This document shows, piece by piece, positions 49,222-57,123 of a stretch of DNA of 64,000 nt. Both the position numbers and the translations under genes were made by a program. The DNA comes from Streptomyces goshikiensis. GTDB taxonomy: Bacteria > Actinomycetota > Actinomycetes > Streptomycetales > Streptomycetaceae. Numbering within the stretch: position 1 is the first letter of the stretch; each line of letters opens with the position of its first letter. The notes below the pieces were generated by a model, which did not search any database, was not told where the DNA came from, and saw only the letters and a list, made by a program, of their open reading frames with translations. Location: the NCBI RefSeq assembly GCF_014650555.1, contig NZ_BMVE01000021.1, forward strand, positions 1 through 64,000, in the 5' to 3' direction.

Positions 49222-50055
49222 ATGATCCTCGTGACCGGAGCCACCGGAAACATAGGCAGCGCTCTGCTGAAGGAGCTGCACGCACACGGTGTCGGGCCGC
49301 TGCGGGGGCTCACCCGTGATGCCGCGCGGGCCGTCTTCCCCGAAGGGGTCGAGGCCGTGGAGGGCGACCTCGTCGAGCCGACGTCGCTGAGGCCCGCGCT
49401 GGAAGGGGTGCGCTCGCTGTTTCTCGTATCGCGTCTGGGTTCGGACGCCGGCGTCCTCCAAGCCGCCCGGCAGGCGGGTGTGGAGCACGTCGTGCTGGTG
49501 TCGTCCATCACCGTCCAGACCCATCCGCACCTCGGCCCCGCCGGCGAGAACCTGGCGGTGGAGCGACTGCTCAAGGCGAGCGGCATGGCCTGGACGATCC
49601 TGCGGCCGACGCAGTTCGCCTCGAACACCCTGATGTGGGCGGCTTCCATCCGTGAGCACGAGACCGTCCGCGCGCCGTACGCCGAGACCGCGCTGCCCAC
49701 CATCCACCCTGCGGACATCGCATCGGTGGCGCGGGTGGCACTGACCGAGCCCGGCCACCAGGGACGCACGTACGCCTTGACCGGTCCGGAGCCGGTGACC
49801 GCCCGGCAGCAGGTCGAGGCCATCGCGGCAGCACTGGGCCGGGAGGTTCCCTTCGCCGAGATCAGCCGCGGTCAGGCCCGCGCACGGATGGCCGGGGTCT
49901 TCGGGGCGGAGGCCGCGGACGCGGTGCTCGATGTCACGGGCGGAGACGTGAACGACGAGCTGCTGATGGTGCGTGACACGGTTTCATGGATCACCGGAAC
50001 GCCGGCCCGCCCGTTCCGGCAGTGGGCTTCCGAGAACGCCGACTCCTTCCGCTGA
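49222..50055 (+). CDS. NmrA-like NAD(P)-binding protein
   Basis: A 277-residue atypical SDR. The N-terminal MILVTGATGNIGSALLKELH holds the GxxGxxG nucleotide motif; SLFLVSRLGSDAGVLQAARQ and HVVLVSSITVQTHPHLGPAG follow; LRPTQFASNTLMWAAS and IHPADIASVARVAL match quinone-oxidoreductase-type members. The YxxxK pair is absent. It probably binds NADPH as a redox sensor or quinone reductase. It is divergent from the GNAT-AAA+ gene. Confidence 0.87.
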   Translation: MILVTGATGNIGSALLKELHAHGVGPLRGLTRDAARAVFPEGVEAVEGDLVEPTSLRPALEGVRSLFLVSRLGSDAGVLQAARQAGVEHVVLVSSITVQTHPHLGPAGENLAVERLLKASGMAWTILRPTQFASNTLMWAASIREHETVRAPYAETALPTIHPADIASVARVALTEPGHQGRTYALTGPEPVTARQQVEAIAAALGREVPFAEISRGQARARMAGVFGAEAADAVLDVTGGDVNDELLMVRDTVSWITGTPARPFRQWASENADSFR

Positions 50056-50117
50056 ATCGCCGCGTTGTTCCCGCAGGGGCGCTCGTCACCGGCAAGGCGC
50101 CCGGCCCGGCCCTCGGG

Positions 50118-50720
50118 TCAGCTCACGCTCCGTCGAGCGGCGTTCGCCTCCCACTCGCGGCCGATCGAGCGGATCAGCGCCGGGTACACCGCGAGGTACC
50201 GGAAGGGCTTGATGGCGGCCATGTAGAGGGAGCCGAACAGTCCGTTCGGCTTCACCAGGACGGCCATCTGGCCGCGGTAGCCGCCGGACCCGTCCGGTAC
50301 CCAGCCGATGTGCATCACCGCCTGCACGGTCTTGTTGGCCGTTTCGGCGGCCCATTCCTCCTTCAGCTGGTAGAGCGAGGTGAACTGGGACGAGCCGAGG
50401 TCGGGGCCCCGTGGGCCGTCGCGAAGGTCCGCCGGCAAGTGGTCGCGCAGGCAAGGCCGCCGGACAGCGGTGTCGGGGTCCGGCTTGTCCCAGCCGAACA
50501 CCGCCCCGAGCTTCCGGCGGACGGAGAAGAGCAGTCGGGAGACGACGCCGTTTCCCTCCACCCCGCCCTTGATGCCCTCGGCGAACTGGCCCACCAGCAG
50601 CGCGAGGTCATCGGGCCCGCCGGGAGTGGGCAGCGCCCACACGTCCTCGACGGTGAAGTCGTCGGCGATCTCGTGGATCCGCCATGGGCGGTCGGTGTGG
50701 TCGGTCCGGGGAAGTCGCAT
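50118..50720 (-). CDS. DUF2867 protein
   Basis: A 200-residue protein from ATG 50720. DUF2867 features are RIHEIADDFTVEDVWALPTP, LLFSVRRKLGAVFGWDKPD, then VMHIGWVPDGSGGYRGQMAV, LVKPNGLFGSLYMAAIKPFR and YPALIRSIGREW. The family is SRPBCC-like and is often found next to TetR regulators, as here; a ligand-binding or polyketide-like role is possible. It is divergent from the TetR gene with two shared operators between, so its expression is very likely controlled by that protein. Confidence 0.85.
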   Translation of the reverse strand: MRLPRTDHTDRPWRIHEIADDFTVEDVWALPTPGGPDDLALLVGQFAEGIKGGVEGNGVVSRLLFSVRRKLGAVFGWDKPDPDTAVRRPCLRDHLPADLRDGPRGPDLGSSQFTSLYQLKEEWAAETANKTVQAVMHIGWVPDGSGGYRGQMAVLVKPNGLFGSLYMAAIKPFRYLAVYPALIRSIGREWEANAARRSVS

Positions 50721-50734
50721 GGCCGCACCCCTGT

Positions 50735-50787
50735 CTATACGGTGGCGTATAGAACGAGTGTAGGCATATCTATACGCCCCCGTATAC
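50735..50787. promoter_or_regulatory. Two TetR operators in the DUF2867/TetR divergent promoter
   Basis: CTATACGGTGGCGTATAG (50735-50752) is a perfect 7-4-7 inverted repeat, and CTATACG-CCCC-CGTATAC (50770-50787) is the same site with one change. They are 35 bases apart centre to centre and fill most of the 94-base gap between the two divergent genes. Confidence 0.85.
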
Positions 50788-50814
50788 TCGGCATGACGTG
50801 AGGAGGCACACAAG

Positions 50815-51375
50815 ATGGGCGCGACCCGCACACCCCGGGGAAAGTGGATCGAGGAAGGCCTGCGGGCCCTCGTCGCCGGCGGTCCCGAAGCCGTGCGGAT
50901 CGAGGCGCTGGCACAGGCGCTCGGTGTCAGCAAAGGCGGCTTCTACGGCTACTTCCGCAACCGGGACGCGCTGCTCACCGAGATGCTCGACACCTGGGAG
51001 TACGAGGTCGCGGAAGGTGTCATCGAACAGGTGGAAAGCGGCGGGGGAGAGGCGAGGGCCAGGCTGAAGCGGCTGTTCGACATCGTCGCCGCCGGTACCG
51101 ACGGCCCGGTGCGAGGCACCACCGCCGACATCGCGATCCGCGACTGGGCCCGCCGCGACGCTGCCGTCGCCGAGCGCCTGCGCCGCGTCGACAACCGCCG
51201 TATGGACTACCTGCGTTCCCTGTTCTCCGCCTTCTGTCCCGACGAGGACGAGGTCGAGGTCCGCAGCCTGCTCGCCGTCTCGGTGCGCATCGGCAACCAC
51301 TTCAACGCAGCCGACAACGGCAAGCGCAGCCGCGCTGAAGTGATGGAGCTGATCGGCCGGAGGCTGCTGGAGTAG
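50815..51375 (+). CDS. TetR-family repressor
   Basis: A 186-residue regulator. The N-terminal helix-turn-helix is WIEEGLRALVAGGPEAVRIE, then ALAQALGVSKGGFYGYFRNR (about 11-50), the standard TetR three-helix unit. The ligand domain follows with IAIRDWARRDAAVAERLRRV and a C-terminal dimer helix (SVRIGNHFNAADNGKRSRAE). It lies 28 bases from the second operator and should repress itself and the divergent DUF2867 gene until a small ligand binds. Confidence 0.92.
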   Translation: MGATRTPRGKWIEEGLRALVAGGPEAVRIEALAQALGVSKGGFYGYFRNRDALLTEMLDTWEYEVAEGVIEQVESGGGEARARLKRLFDIVAAGTDGPVRGTTADIAIRDWARRDAAVAERLRRVDNRRMDYLRSLFSAFCPDEDEVEVRSLLAVSVRIGNHFNAADNGKRSRAEVMELIGRRLLE

Positions 51376-51389
51376 CCCTGCCCGGCCCG

Positions 51390-51425
51390 GAAGGCCGCCG
51401 TCCCGAACTGTGGATGGCGGCCTTC
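51390..51425. terminator. Bidirectional hairpin between convergent genes
   Basis: GAAGGCCGCC pairs exactly with GGCGGCCTTC across a 16-base loop, between the ends of the TetR gene and the convergent secreted protein gene. Confidence 0.8.
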
Positions 51426-51472
51426 TGCCTGCCCGGCGACCGGAAGGGGCGCTTACGGGCGCTTGAGGGCGG

Positions 51473-52915
51473 TTACGGACGGGCCAGGACGTCGCTCAGC
51501 CGGTGCGCGTAGATCACCCGGCCGCACGGGGAGCCGGCGTCGGTGCAGCCGGCCGTGCCGTCCGCGCGGTGCTCCGTCAGCGACCAGAGGTACTGGGTGC
51601 CGCCACCGGGCAGGCTCTGGCCGTGCTCGATGTACAGGTCCTCGGGCCCCACGGCGTTGGTGATGTTGCCGCCGTAGTCCACCAGGCGGCCGCCGGTGAC
51701 CGTGGCCCGGCGCAGGCTTCCGCTGTGGTCGAGCCAGCTGCGGTTGAAGTAGTACGTGCCGTTGTAGCGGGCGGCGCCCTGGGTGAGGTCGCGCGGCAGG
51801 TAGTACGCGGATGTCGCGGTGACCACCCCGCCCGTCGCCTGCAGCAAGCCTGTGGTGTCGTCGATGGGAAGGGCCCCGACCCGCCCCTTCTCGGGGTGCG
51901 TGTCGTCGGAGTCGCAGTACTCGCCCATGATCAGAGCGGGGGACGCGGTGTTGCTGCGGTCGATGGAGATGTAGGACGCCTTGGGCGCCCCGGTGGCAAC
52001 GCAGGTCCCCGCCGAGGAGTTGCCCTGTGCGGCGACGAACTTGTACGAGGCGACCTGCGGCATCACGTACCGGTAGGTGTGGCTGTAGTAGACGTTGCTC
52101 TGCCGGCCGATCTTGCTCTCGTCCCTGACGTTGCTCTTCAGGCCGTTGAGTGTGGTGTCGTCCACCGCGGCGTTCTGGTCCGGGTTGAGATCCAGGATGG
52201 AGCGCATGTCGAAGACCCGCAGACCGTTCATCGTGTCCGCGACGTAGAGGTAGTTCTTGTACCAGGCGATGCCTCCGGCGTGGAGGTCGACCGCCTTGTA
52301 GGAGGCGTTCCCGTTCGAGTTGTAGTACGGCTCCACGAGCAGCACGTGACGGTACCGGCGCTGATCGGGGCTACCGGCCACCGGCGTCTGCGGGTCGAGG
52401 AACGACAGCCGGACGCCCTTGTCGGAGCAGGTGCCGGGGTCCGCCGAGCACAGGCTCGTGCTCGCCTTGTCGTACCAGGCGGTGACCAGGGGCTTGCGCG
52501 TGCCCCAGAGTTCGTCGGCCTGGGCATCCGACACGCCCGTGATGCCCTGGGGGATCCACTCCTCGGTGTCGGCGTCGCCCGCGTCCCAGCAGAGCTTCTT
52601 GTCCGGAGCCAGTACGGCACCGTTGTCGCCGCTGCCGAACGGGTCCGCGGCGCAGGAGGTGCCGGTCTTCGCGAATCGGTTGCCCTGGTCGAGCAGGTCC
52701 TGGACGCCCTGCGTGGGCAGGGCGGCCTTAAGGTCGGCCACTTGACTGCTCAGACTCGGCCCGGACTTGAGGTTGAAGGAAGACGCGGTGGCCGGGTCGC
52801 CAGGCGTCGCCGCACCCGCAGGGGTATCGAGCAGGGGTATGGCGAGGACCGCTGCCGCGAGCGCGGCGACCCAGCCGGCGCGCCGGGACAACGGTGCTTG
52901 ATGTGACGTCAACAT
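51473..52915 (-). CDS. Secreted protein, probable beta-propeller, function unknown
   Basis: A 480-residue protein from ATG 52915 with a signal peptide (RRAGWVAALAAAVLAIPLLD, cut after GAA). The mature part has paired cysteines (SCAADPF, KLCWDAG, SLCSADPGTCSDKG, GTCVATG, YCDSDD, GCTDAGSPCG) and repeated strand blocks such as GIAWYKNYLYVADTMNGLRV and SYISIDRSNTASPALIMGEY, which suggest a beta-propeller like those of secreted Streptomyces hypothetical proteins. No catalytic motif is seen. It is a single gene with its own leader. Confidence 0.75.
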   Translation of the reverse strand: MLTSHQAPLSRRAGWVAALAAAVLAIPLLDTPAGAATPGDPATASSFNLKSGPSLSSQVADLKAALPTQGVQDLLDQGNRFAKTGTSCAADPFGSGDNGAVLAPDKKLCWDAGDADTEEWIPQGITGVSDAQADELWGTRKPLVTAWYDKASTSLCSADPGTCSDKGVRLSFLDPQTPVAGSPDQRRYRHVLLVEPYYNSNGNASYKAVDLHAGGIAWYKNYLYVADTMNGLRVFDMRSILDLNPDQNAAVDDTTLNGLKSNVRDESKIGRQSNVYYSHTYRYVMPQVASYKFVAAQGNSSAGTCVATGAPKASYISIDRSNTASPALIMGEYCDSDDTHPEKGRVGALPIDDTTGLLQATGGVVTATSAYYLPRDLTQGAARYNGTYYFNRSWLDHSGSLRRATVTGGRLVDYGGNITNAVGPEDLYIEHGQSLPGGGTQYLWSLTEHRADGTAGCTDAGSPCGRVIYAHRLSDVLARP

Positions 52916-53513
52916 GCTCTGGCCCTTACGCAAATGGGAGAGGTGAGGACCGAGATCATTTCAACTCATCGGCTGCCACGTCCAGGCGATCGGTGGCGAT
53001 GCTGCAAAGCACTTGCATGAGGCCGACGTTGGCCTAGCTGCTATCCGCGGCGACGAGGACGGTCAGCGGCAGCCGGGTACTCGCCGGCACCCCGCCACGG
53101 ACCCGCCTCGGCTCAGGAGCCCAGCCCCCTGGTCCTCACGATCTCGCCGCGCGGGCCCCGGGGGTGGCCGGCTGGCTGGTCCGCCCTGGCCGACAAGGCA
53201 CCCTCAGCGGCCGCCCCTCTGCTTTTGGATTCCCCTACCGTCTTGGCGGATCACCGGCCTTGTCTTTAGCTTTTCATTATCAAGACCCGCCTGACCTTAC
53301 CTTTCCTTTGCCATCACCTGACCCCTTCTTTGCGATAGGGGGTTCTAAGGGGTGTGGCCGTCGATGGCCGGAACTAGCGTCGGAGCCGACAAGCACACCC
53401 GCCGGGCGTCGAAGTCCCCGCCGGGTGTCGGAAGCCGTGCCCGAGCGGGCGGGGAGCCGTACGGGTCGTACGCATCAAGCCCCCAGGAAGCGCGCGAGCA
53501 AGAGGAGCATCGA
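52916..53513. other. Long leader region without a supported gene
   Basis: About 600 bases separate the secreted protein gene and the asparagine synthetase homologue. Part of it (53230-53345) is unusually AT-rich for this DNA (for example TTTAGCTTTTCATTATC) and is the likely promoter region for the downstream gene. Frames here have no ribosome site or natural composition. Confidence 0.5.
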
Positions 53514-55358
53514 ATGTGCGGCATCGCCGGCTGGATCGCCTACGACCGGGACCTCACGCAGGAGGTCACCACCCTGGACCGCATGGTTCGGACGCTGACC
53601 GGGCGGGGGCCCGACTCCGGAGGCCGGTGGATCGACGGGCCCGCCGCTCTCGGCCACCGCAGGCTCGCCGTGATCGACCTGGCCGGCGGGGTCCAGCCGA
53701 TGCAGGCCAGCACCCCGGACGGCCGGGTCGCGCTGACCTACAGCGGCGAGGTGTACAACTACGTCGAACTGCGTGAGGAGTTGCGCGGACGCGGGCACCA
53801 CTTCCGCACCTCCAGCGACACCGAGGTCGTACTCAACGCCTACCTGGAGTGGGGCGAGGCGATGGCGCCCCGGCTCAACGGCATGTACGCCTTCGCCGTC
53901 TGGGATGCCCGCATACGCCAACTGGTCATGATCCGCGACCGGATGGGTGTCAAGCCGCTCTTCTACCACCCCACCGCAGACGGCGTGCTCTTCGCCTCCG
54001 AACCCAAGGCGCTCTTCGCCCATCCGCTTGCCAAGCCGGTGGTCAGCGCCCGTGGTCTGCGCGAGTTCGTCGCCTTCAACCGGCCGCCCGGCGAGACCAT
54101 TTGGGACGGCGTGGCCGAGGTCGTCCCCGGCACCGTCGTCACCGTCGGCCGGGGCGGCATCCGTAGCCACACCTACTGGAGACTGGAGAGCCACGAGCAC
54201 ACCAATGACCTCGACACCACCGTCGAGCGGGTGCACGACCTCCTCGACGACACCGTCGGCCGCCAACTCGTCGCGGACGTCCCCACCTGCGTACTGCTCT
54301 CCGGCGGCCTCGACTCCAGCGCCATCACCGGACTCGCCGCCCGGCGCCGCGCCGCCGAGGGCCTGCCGCTGCACACCTTCGCCGTGGACTTCACCGGCGA
54401 GTCCACCCACTTCGTACCCACCGGCGTGCACAACAGCCGCGACGGCGACTTCGCCGTCGCGATGGCTCGCCATGCCGGCACCGAGCACACCGACATCGTG
54501 CTCGGCCCCGCCGCCGTCGCAGACCCCGAGATCCGCCGTCAGGTCGTCATCGCCCGGGACAGCCCGGCGGGCCTCGGCGACATGGACGTCTCCCTCTACC
54601 TGCTGTTCAAGGCGATCCGGGAACGGTCCACCGTCGCCCTGTCCGGTGAGGCCGCCGACGAGGTCTTCGGGGGCTACGGCTGGCTCCACAACCCCGTCGT
54701 CCAGGCGCGGGACACCTTCCCCTGGATCACCGCGGGCCTGATCGGAGCAACCCCCAACACCCAGCCCGTGGAGATGTACGACCTCGACACGCTGATCGCG
54801 CTCAACCCGATGGAGGCCGTCGCCGAGAACTACGCGACCGCCGTCGCCGAGGTCGGCCGCGTCGACTCCGAGAGCCCGGAAGAGCGGCGGATGCGCGTCA
54901 TGTCGTACCTGCACCTGACCCGCTTCCTGCGGATGATGCTCGACCGCAAGGACCGTATGAGCATGGCCGTCGGCCTGGAGGTCCGCGTGCCCTTCTGCGA
55001 CCACCGCCTCGTGGAGTACGTCTACAACACGCCCTGGGCGATGAAGACGTACGACGGCCATGAGAAGAGCCTGCTGCGCGGCGCCACGAAGCAGCTACTG
55101 CCGCAGTCCGTGATCGAACGGCGCAAGAGCCCCTACCCGGTCATCCAGGACTGGCGCTACGCCGAGGCGCTCCAGCGGAGCGCCAAGGACCTGCTGGGCG
55201 AAGACGGCCCCGTTTTCCAGATCGTCAGCAAGGACTGGCTGGCCGAGACCGTGACCGCCGACCCCGAGAGCCTGACCCCGGCCGCCCGCAACGGCCTGGA
55301 GCGCTCCCTGGACACCGCGATCTGGCTGGACGTCTACCGGCCCGAGATCCGGATGTAG
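53514..55358 (+). CDS. Class B (glutamine-hydrolysing) asparagine synthetase homologue
   Basis: A 614-residue protein; ATG 53514 follows AGAGGAG and makes Cys2 the catalytic residue after Met removal (MCGIAGWIAYD). The glutaminase half has GRGPDSGG and AVIDLAGGVQPM; the synthetase half has the ATP pyrophosphatase loop LLSGGLDSSAITG (about 262-273), then SGEAADEVFGGYGW and GLEVRVPFCDHRLVEYV. The enzyme makes an amide from a carboxylate using glutamine. Free aspartate is the default substrate; homologues also make amides or ring closures in antibiotic pathways, but no such pathway is adjacent. It is a single gene. Confidence 0.9.
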   Translation: MCGIAGWIAYDRDLTQEVTTLDRMVRTLTGRGPDSGGRWIDGPAALGHRRLAVIDLAGGVQPMQASTPDGRVALTYSGEVYNYVELREELRGRGHHFRTSSDTEVVLNAYLEWGEAMAPRLNGMYAFAVWDARIRQLVMIRDRMGVKPLFYHPTADGVLFASEPKALFAHPLAKPVVSARGLREFVAFNRPPGETIWDGVAEVVPGTVVTVGRGGIRSHTYWRLESHEHTNDLDTTVERVHDLLDDTVGRQLVADVPTCVLLSGGLDSSAITGLAARRRAAEGLPLHTFAVDFTGESTHFVPTGVHNSRDGDFAVAMARHAGTEHTDIVLGPAAVADPEIRRQVVIARDSPAGLGDMDVSLYLLFKAIRERSTVALSGEAADEVFGGYGWLHNPVVQARDTFPWITAGLIGATPNTQPVEMYDLDTLIALNPMEAVAENYATAVAEVGRVDSESPEERRMRVMSYLHLTRFLRMMLDRKDRMSMAVGLEVRVPFCDHRLVEYVYNTPWAMKTYDGHEKSLLRGATKQLLPQSVIERRKSPYPVIQDWRYAEALQRSAKDLLGEDGPVFQIVSKDWLAETVTADPESLTPAARNGLERSLDTAIWLDVYRPEIRM

Positions 55359-55526
55359 ACGGACGGCTGCCCCTGCAGGGGGCTCGCAGGTCCTCGCCCA
55401 GTCCCGGTCTGCCTGGGCGCCCGGACCGGTGTCCGGCCGCACATCGACTTCGCCTGATTCGCCGTCAGTTATTCATTCTGCTCAGTAGGGTGTCAGTCCA
55501 GCGGGCAACGCCACCGGGGGGCCGGG

Positions 55527-56924
55527 ATGGACGACAGCGAGGCCGGGAAGGACCAGTCAGCGGACAGGCGGGCGGGCACCGGCAGTGACACCGAAGGCGC
55601 CGACCGGCTGCAGGCCGGCCGGGAGCAGCTCGCGCTGGGCCGGTCGGACCGGGCCGAGGCAGCGTTCCGCGAATCCGCCGGGCTGTGTCGGGCTACCGGG
55701 GACGGGCCGGGGGAGAGCGCCGCCCTGGCCGAGCTGGGCGAGTTGCTCTTCATCACCCGGCGGTTCGACGGGGCCGCCGAGGCCCTCCGGCGCGCGGCGG
55801 AGCTCCGCCGTGGCGGCAGCGACGCCGGACTGGAGGGCGCGACGCTGCTCAACCTCGGCAACGCCCTCCAGCAGACGCGTGAACTCGCGGAGGCCGTCGA
55901 GGTGCTCACCCGGGCAGCCGAGCTGCTCCGCCTGGCCGGGGAGCATCACGACGAGCACCTGGCCCTGACCGACCTCGGCGTGACGCTGCAGGCGCTCGGG
56001 CGTGCGGAGGAGGCGATCGAGACCCAGCACCTGGTCGTCGCCCACTTCCGGAGGGTCGGGGACGAGCACTTCCTCGCCATCGGGATGTCCAACCTCGGCT
56101 CCGCGCTGGTCGCCGCGCGCCGCTTCGCGGAGGCAGTGGACGTCCTCACCGAGTCGGTGGCCACCGCCCGGCGGATCGGCAAGCCCAGGGCCGAAAGCCT
56201 CGCCCTGGGCCCGCTGGCCCAAGCCCTTCGTGGTGCGGGCCGGTACGACGAAGCCCTCACCGTGCACCGCCAGGACATCGCCGCCGCCGAGGAATCCGGC
56301 CACCTGCACGACCTGGGCACCGCCCGGGGCAACCTGGGGCAGACCCTGGAGAAGCTGGGGCGCGGGCGCGCGGCCAGACGGGCGTACCTGCGCGCCTGCG
56401 CCGCCTTCCGGAAGGCGGGTGACCCGGCCTCCGCCGCGGCGGCCGCGTACGGCGCCCGCCGGGCCTGGCTGGGCATCCCCGATCCGGACCGCCGCCCGCA
56501 CGACCCGTACGACGACGTCCGGTGGCACGCGGCGGCCCGCGGCCACGCGGCGTTCACCGCCGCGCTGGTGGCGGCGACGGTCGCCGCGCAGCTGTGGGGC
56601 GGACCGCTCGCCCTCTTCGCCTCTGTGGCCACCGGGGTGAGCGCGGTGCTGGCGCTGGCCGCGACGGCGGGCTTCGGCTGCTTCTCGGTCGGCCAGTACG
56701 CCGTGTTCGAAGTCGCCGCCCGGCTCGGCGTGTTCGGCCTCGTCGTGATCTGGCTGGCCCTTTCGGTGCTGCTGCCGGTCGGCCTGGTCGTCTCGCTGCT
56801 CCTCGGGGCGGAACACCGGGACTGGGCGGAGGCCATCGGCAGCGTCCTGCCGGTCTTCTTGGTCCTCAGCTTCCTCCAGCACCGGGCCGTCATCCGCTCC
56901 CACCGGGCCTTCGACCCGGGGTGA
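55527..56924 (+). CDS. TPR repeat protein with C-terminal membrane domain
   Basis: A 465-residue protein. Residues about 25-310 hold seven to eight tetratricopeptide repeats (for example LLNLGNALQQTRELAEAVEV, LTDLGVTLQALGRAEEAIET and MSNLGSALVAARRFAEAVDV, each with the W/L-G-Y-A-F-A-P type spacing). Residues about 345-450 have four hydrophobic helices (FTAALVAATVAAQLWGGPLA, LGVFGLVVIWLALSVLLPVG and others). TPRs bind protein partners, so this is a membrane-anchored scaffold. It lies 200 bases before the NACHT gene on the same strand and is the probable partner in one locus. Confidence 0.85.
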   Translation: MDDSEAGKDQSADRRAGTGSDTEGADRLQAGREQLALGRSDRAEAAFRESAGLCRATGDGPGESAALAELGELLFITRRFDGAAEALRRAAELRRGGSDAGLEGATLLNLGNALQQTRELAEAVEVLTRAAELLRLAGEHHDEHLALTDLGVTLQALGRAEEAIETQHLVVAHFRRVGDEHFLAIGMSNLGSALVAARRFAEAVDVLTESVATARRIGKPRAESLALGPLAQALRGAGRYDEALTVHRQDIAAAEESGHLHDLGTARGNLGQTLEKLGRGRAARRAYLRACAAFRKAGDPASAAAAAYGARRAWLGIPDPDRRPHDPYDDVRWHAAARGHAAFTAALVAATVAAQLWGGPLALFASVATGVSAVLALAATAGFGCFSVGQYAVFEVAARLGVFGLVVIWLALSVLLPVGLVVSLLLGAEHRDWAEAIGSVLPVFLVLSFLQHRAVIRSHRAFDPG

Positions 56925-57123
56925 GACGGCAAGATGAAACGCCCTCCGAGGACAGCTGACCGGTGGCCCTGGCCGAGTTGTCGTACCACGCGTCATGCAA
57001 CTGCCGTACCGGGTAGCCCTGCGGAGATCAGAGGGACGGACAGCAACGCAATTGCGCCAGTAGGGTGCGGGACGCGCTCGTGCGGACCAGGCCGCAGGGG
57101 TGGAGCGGGAGGCGCCGGCAGAC

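Noticed and set aside
53514..55358. A dedicated antibiotic amide synthetase
   Set aside because: The catalytic features are those of ordinary class B asparagine synthetases and there is no biosynthetic cluster next to it.
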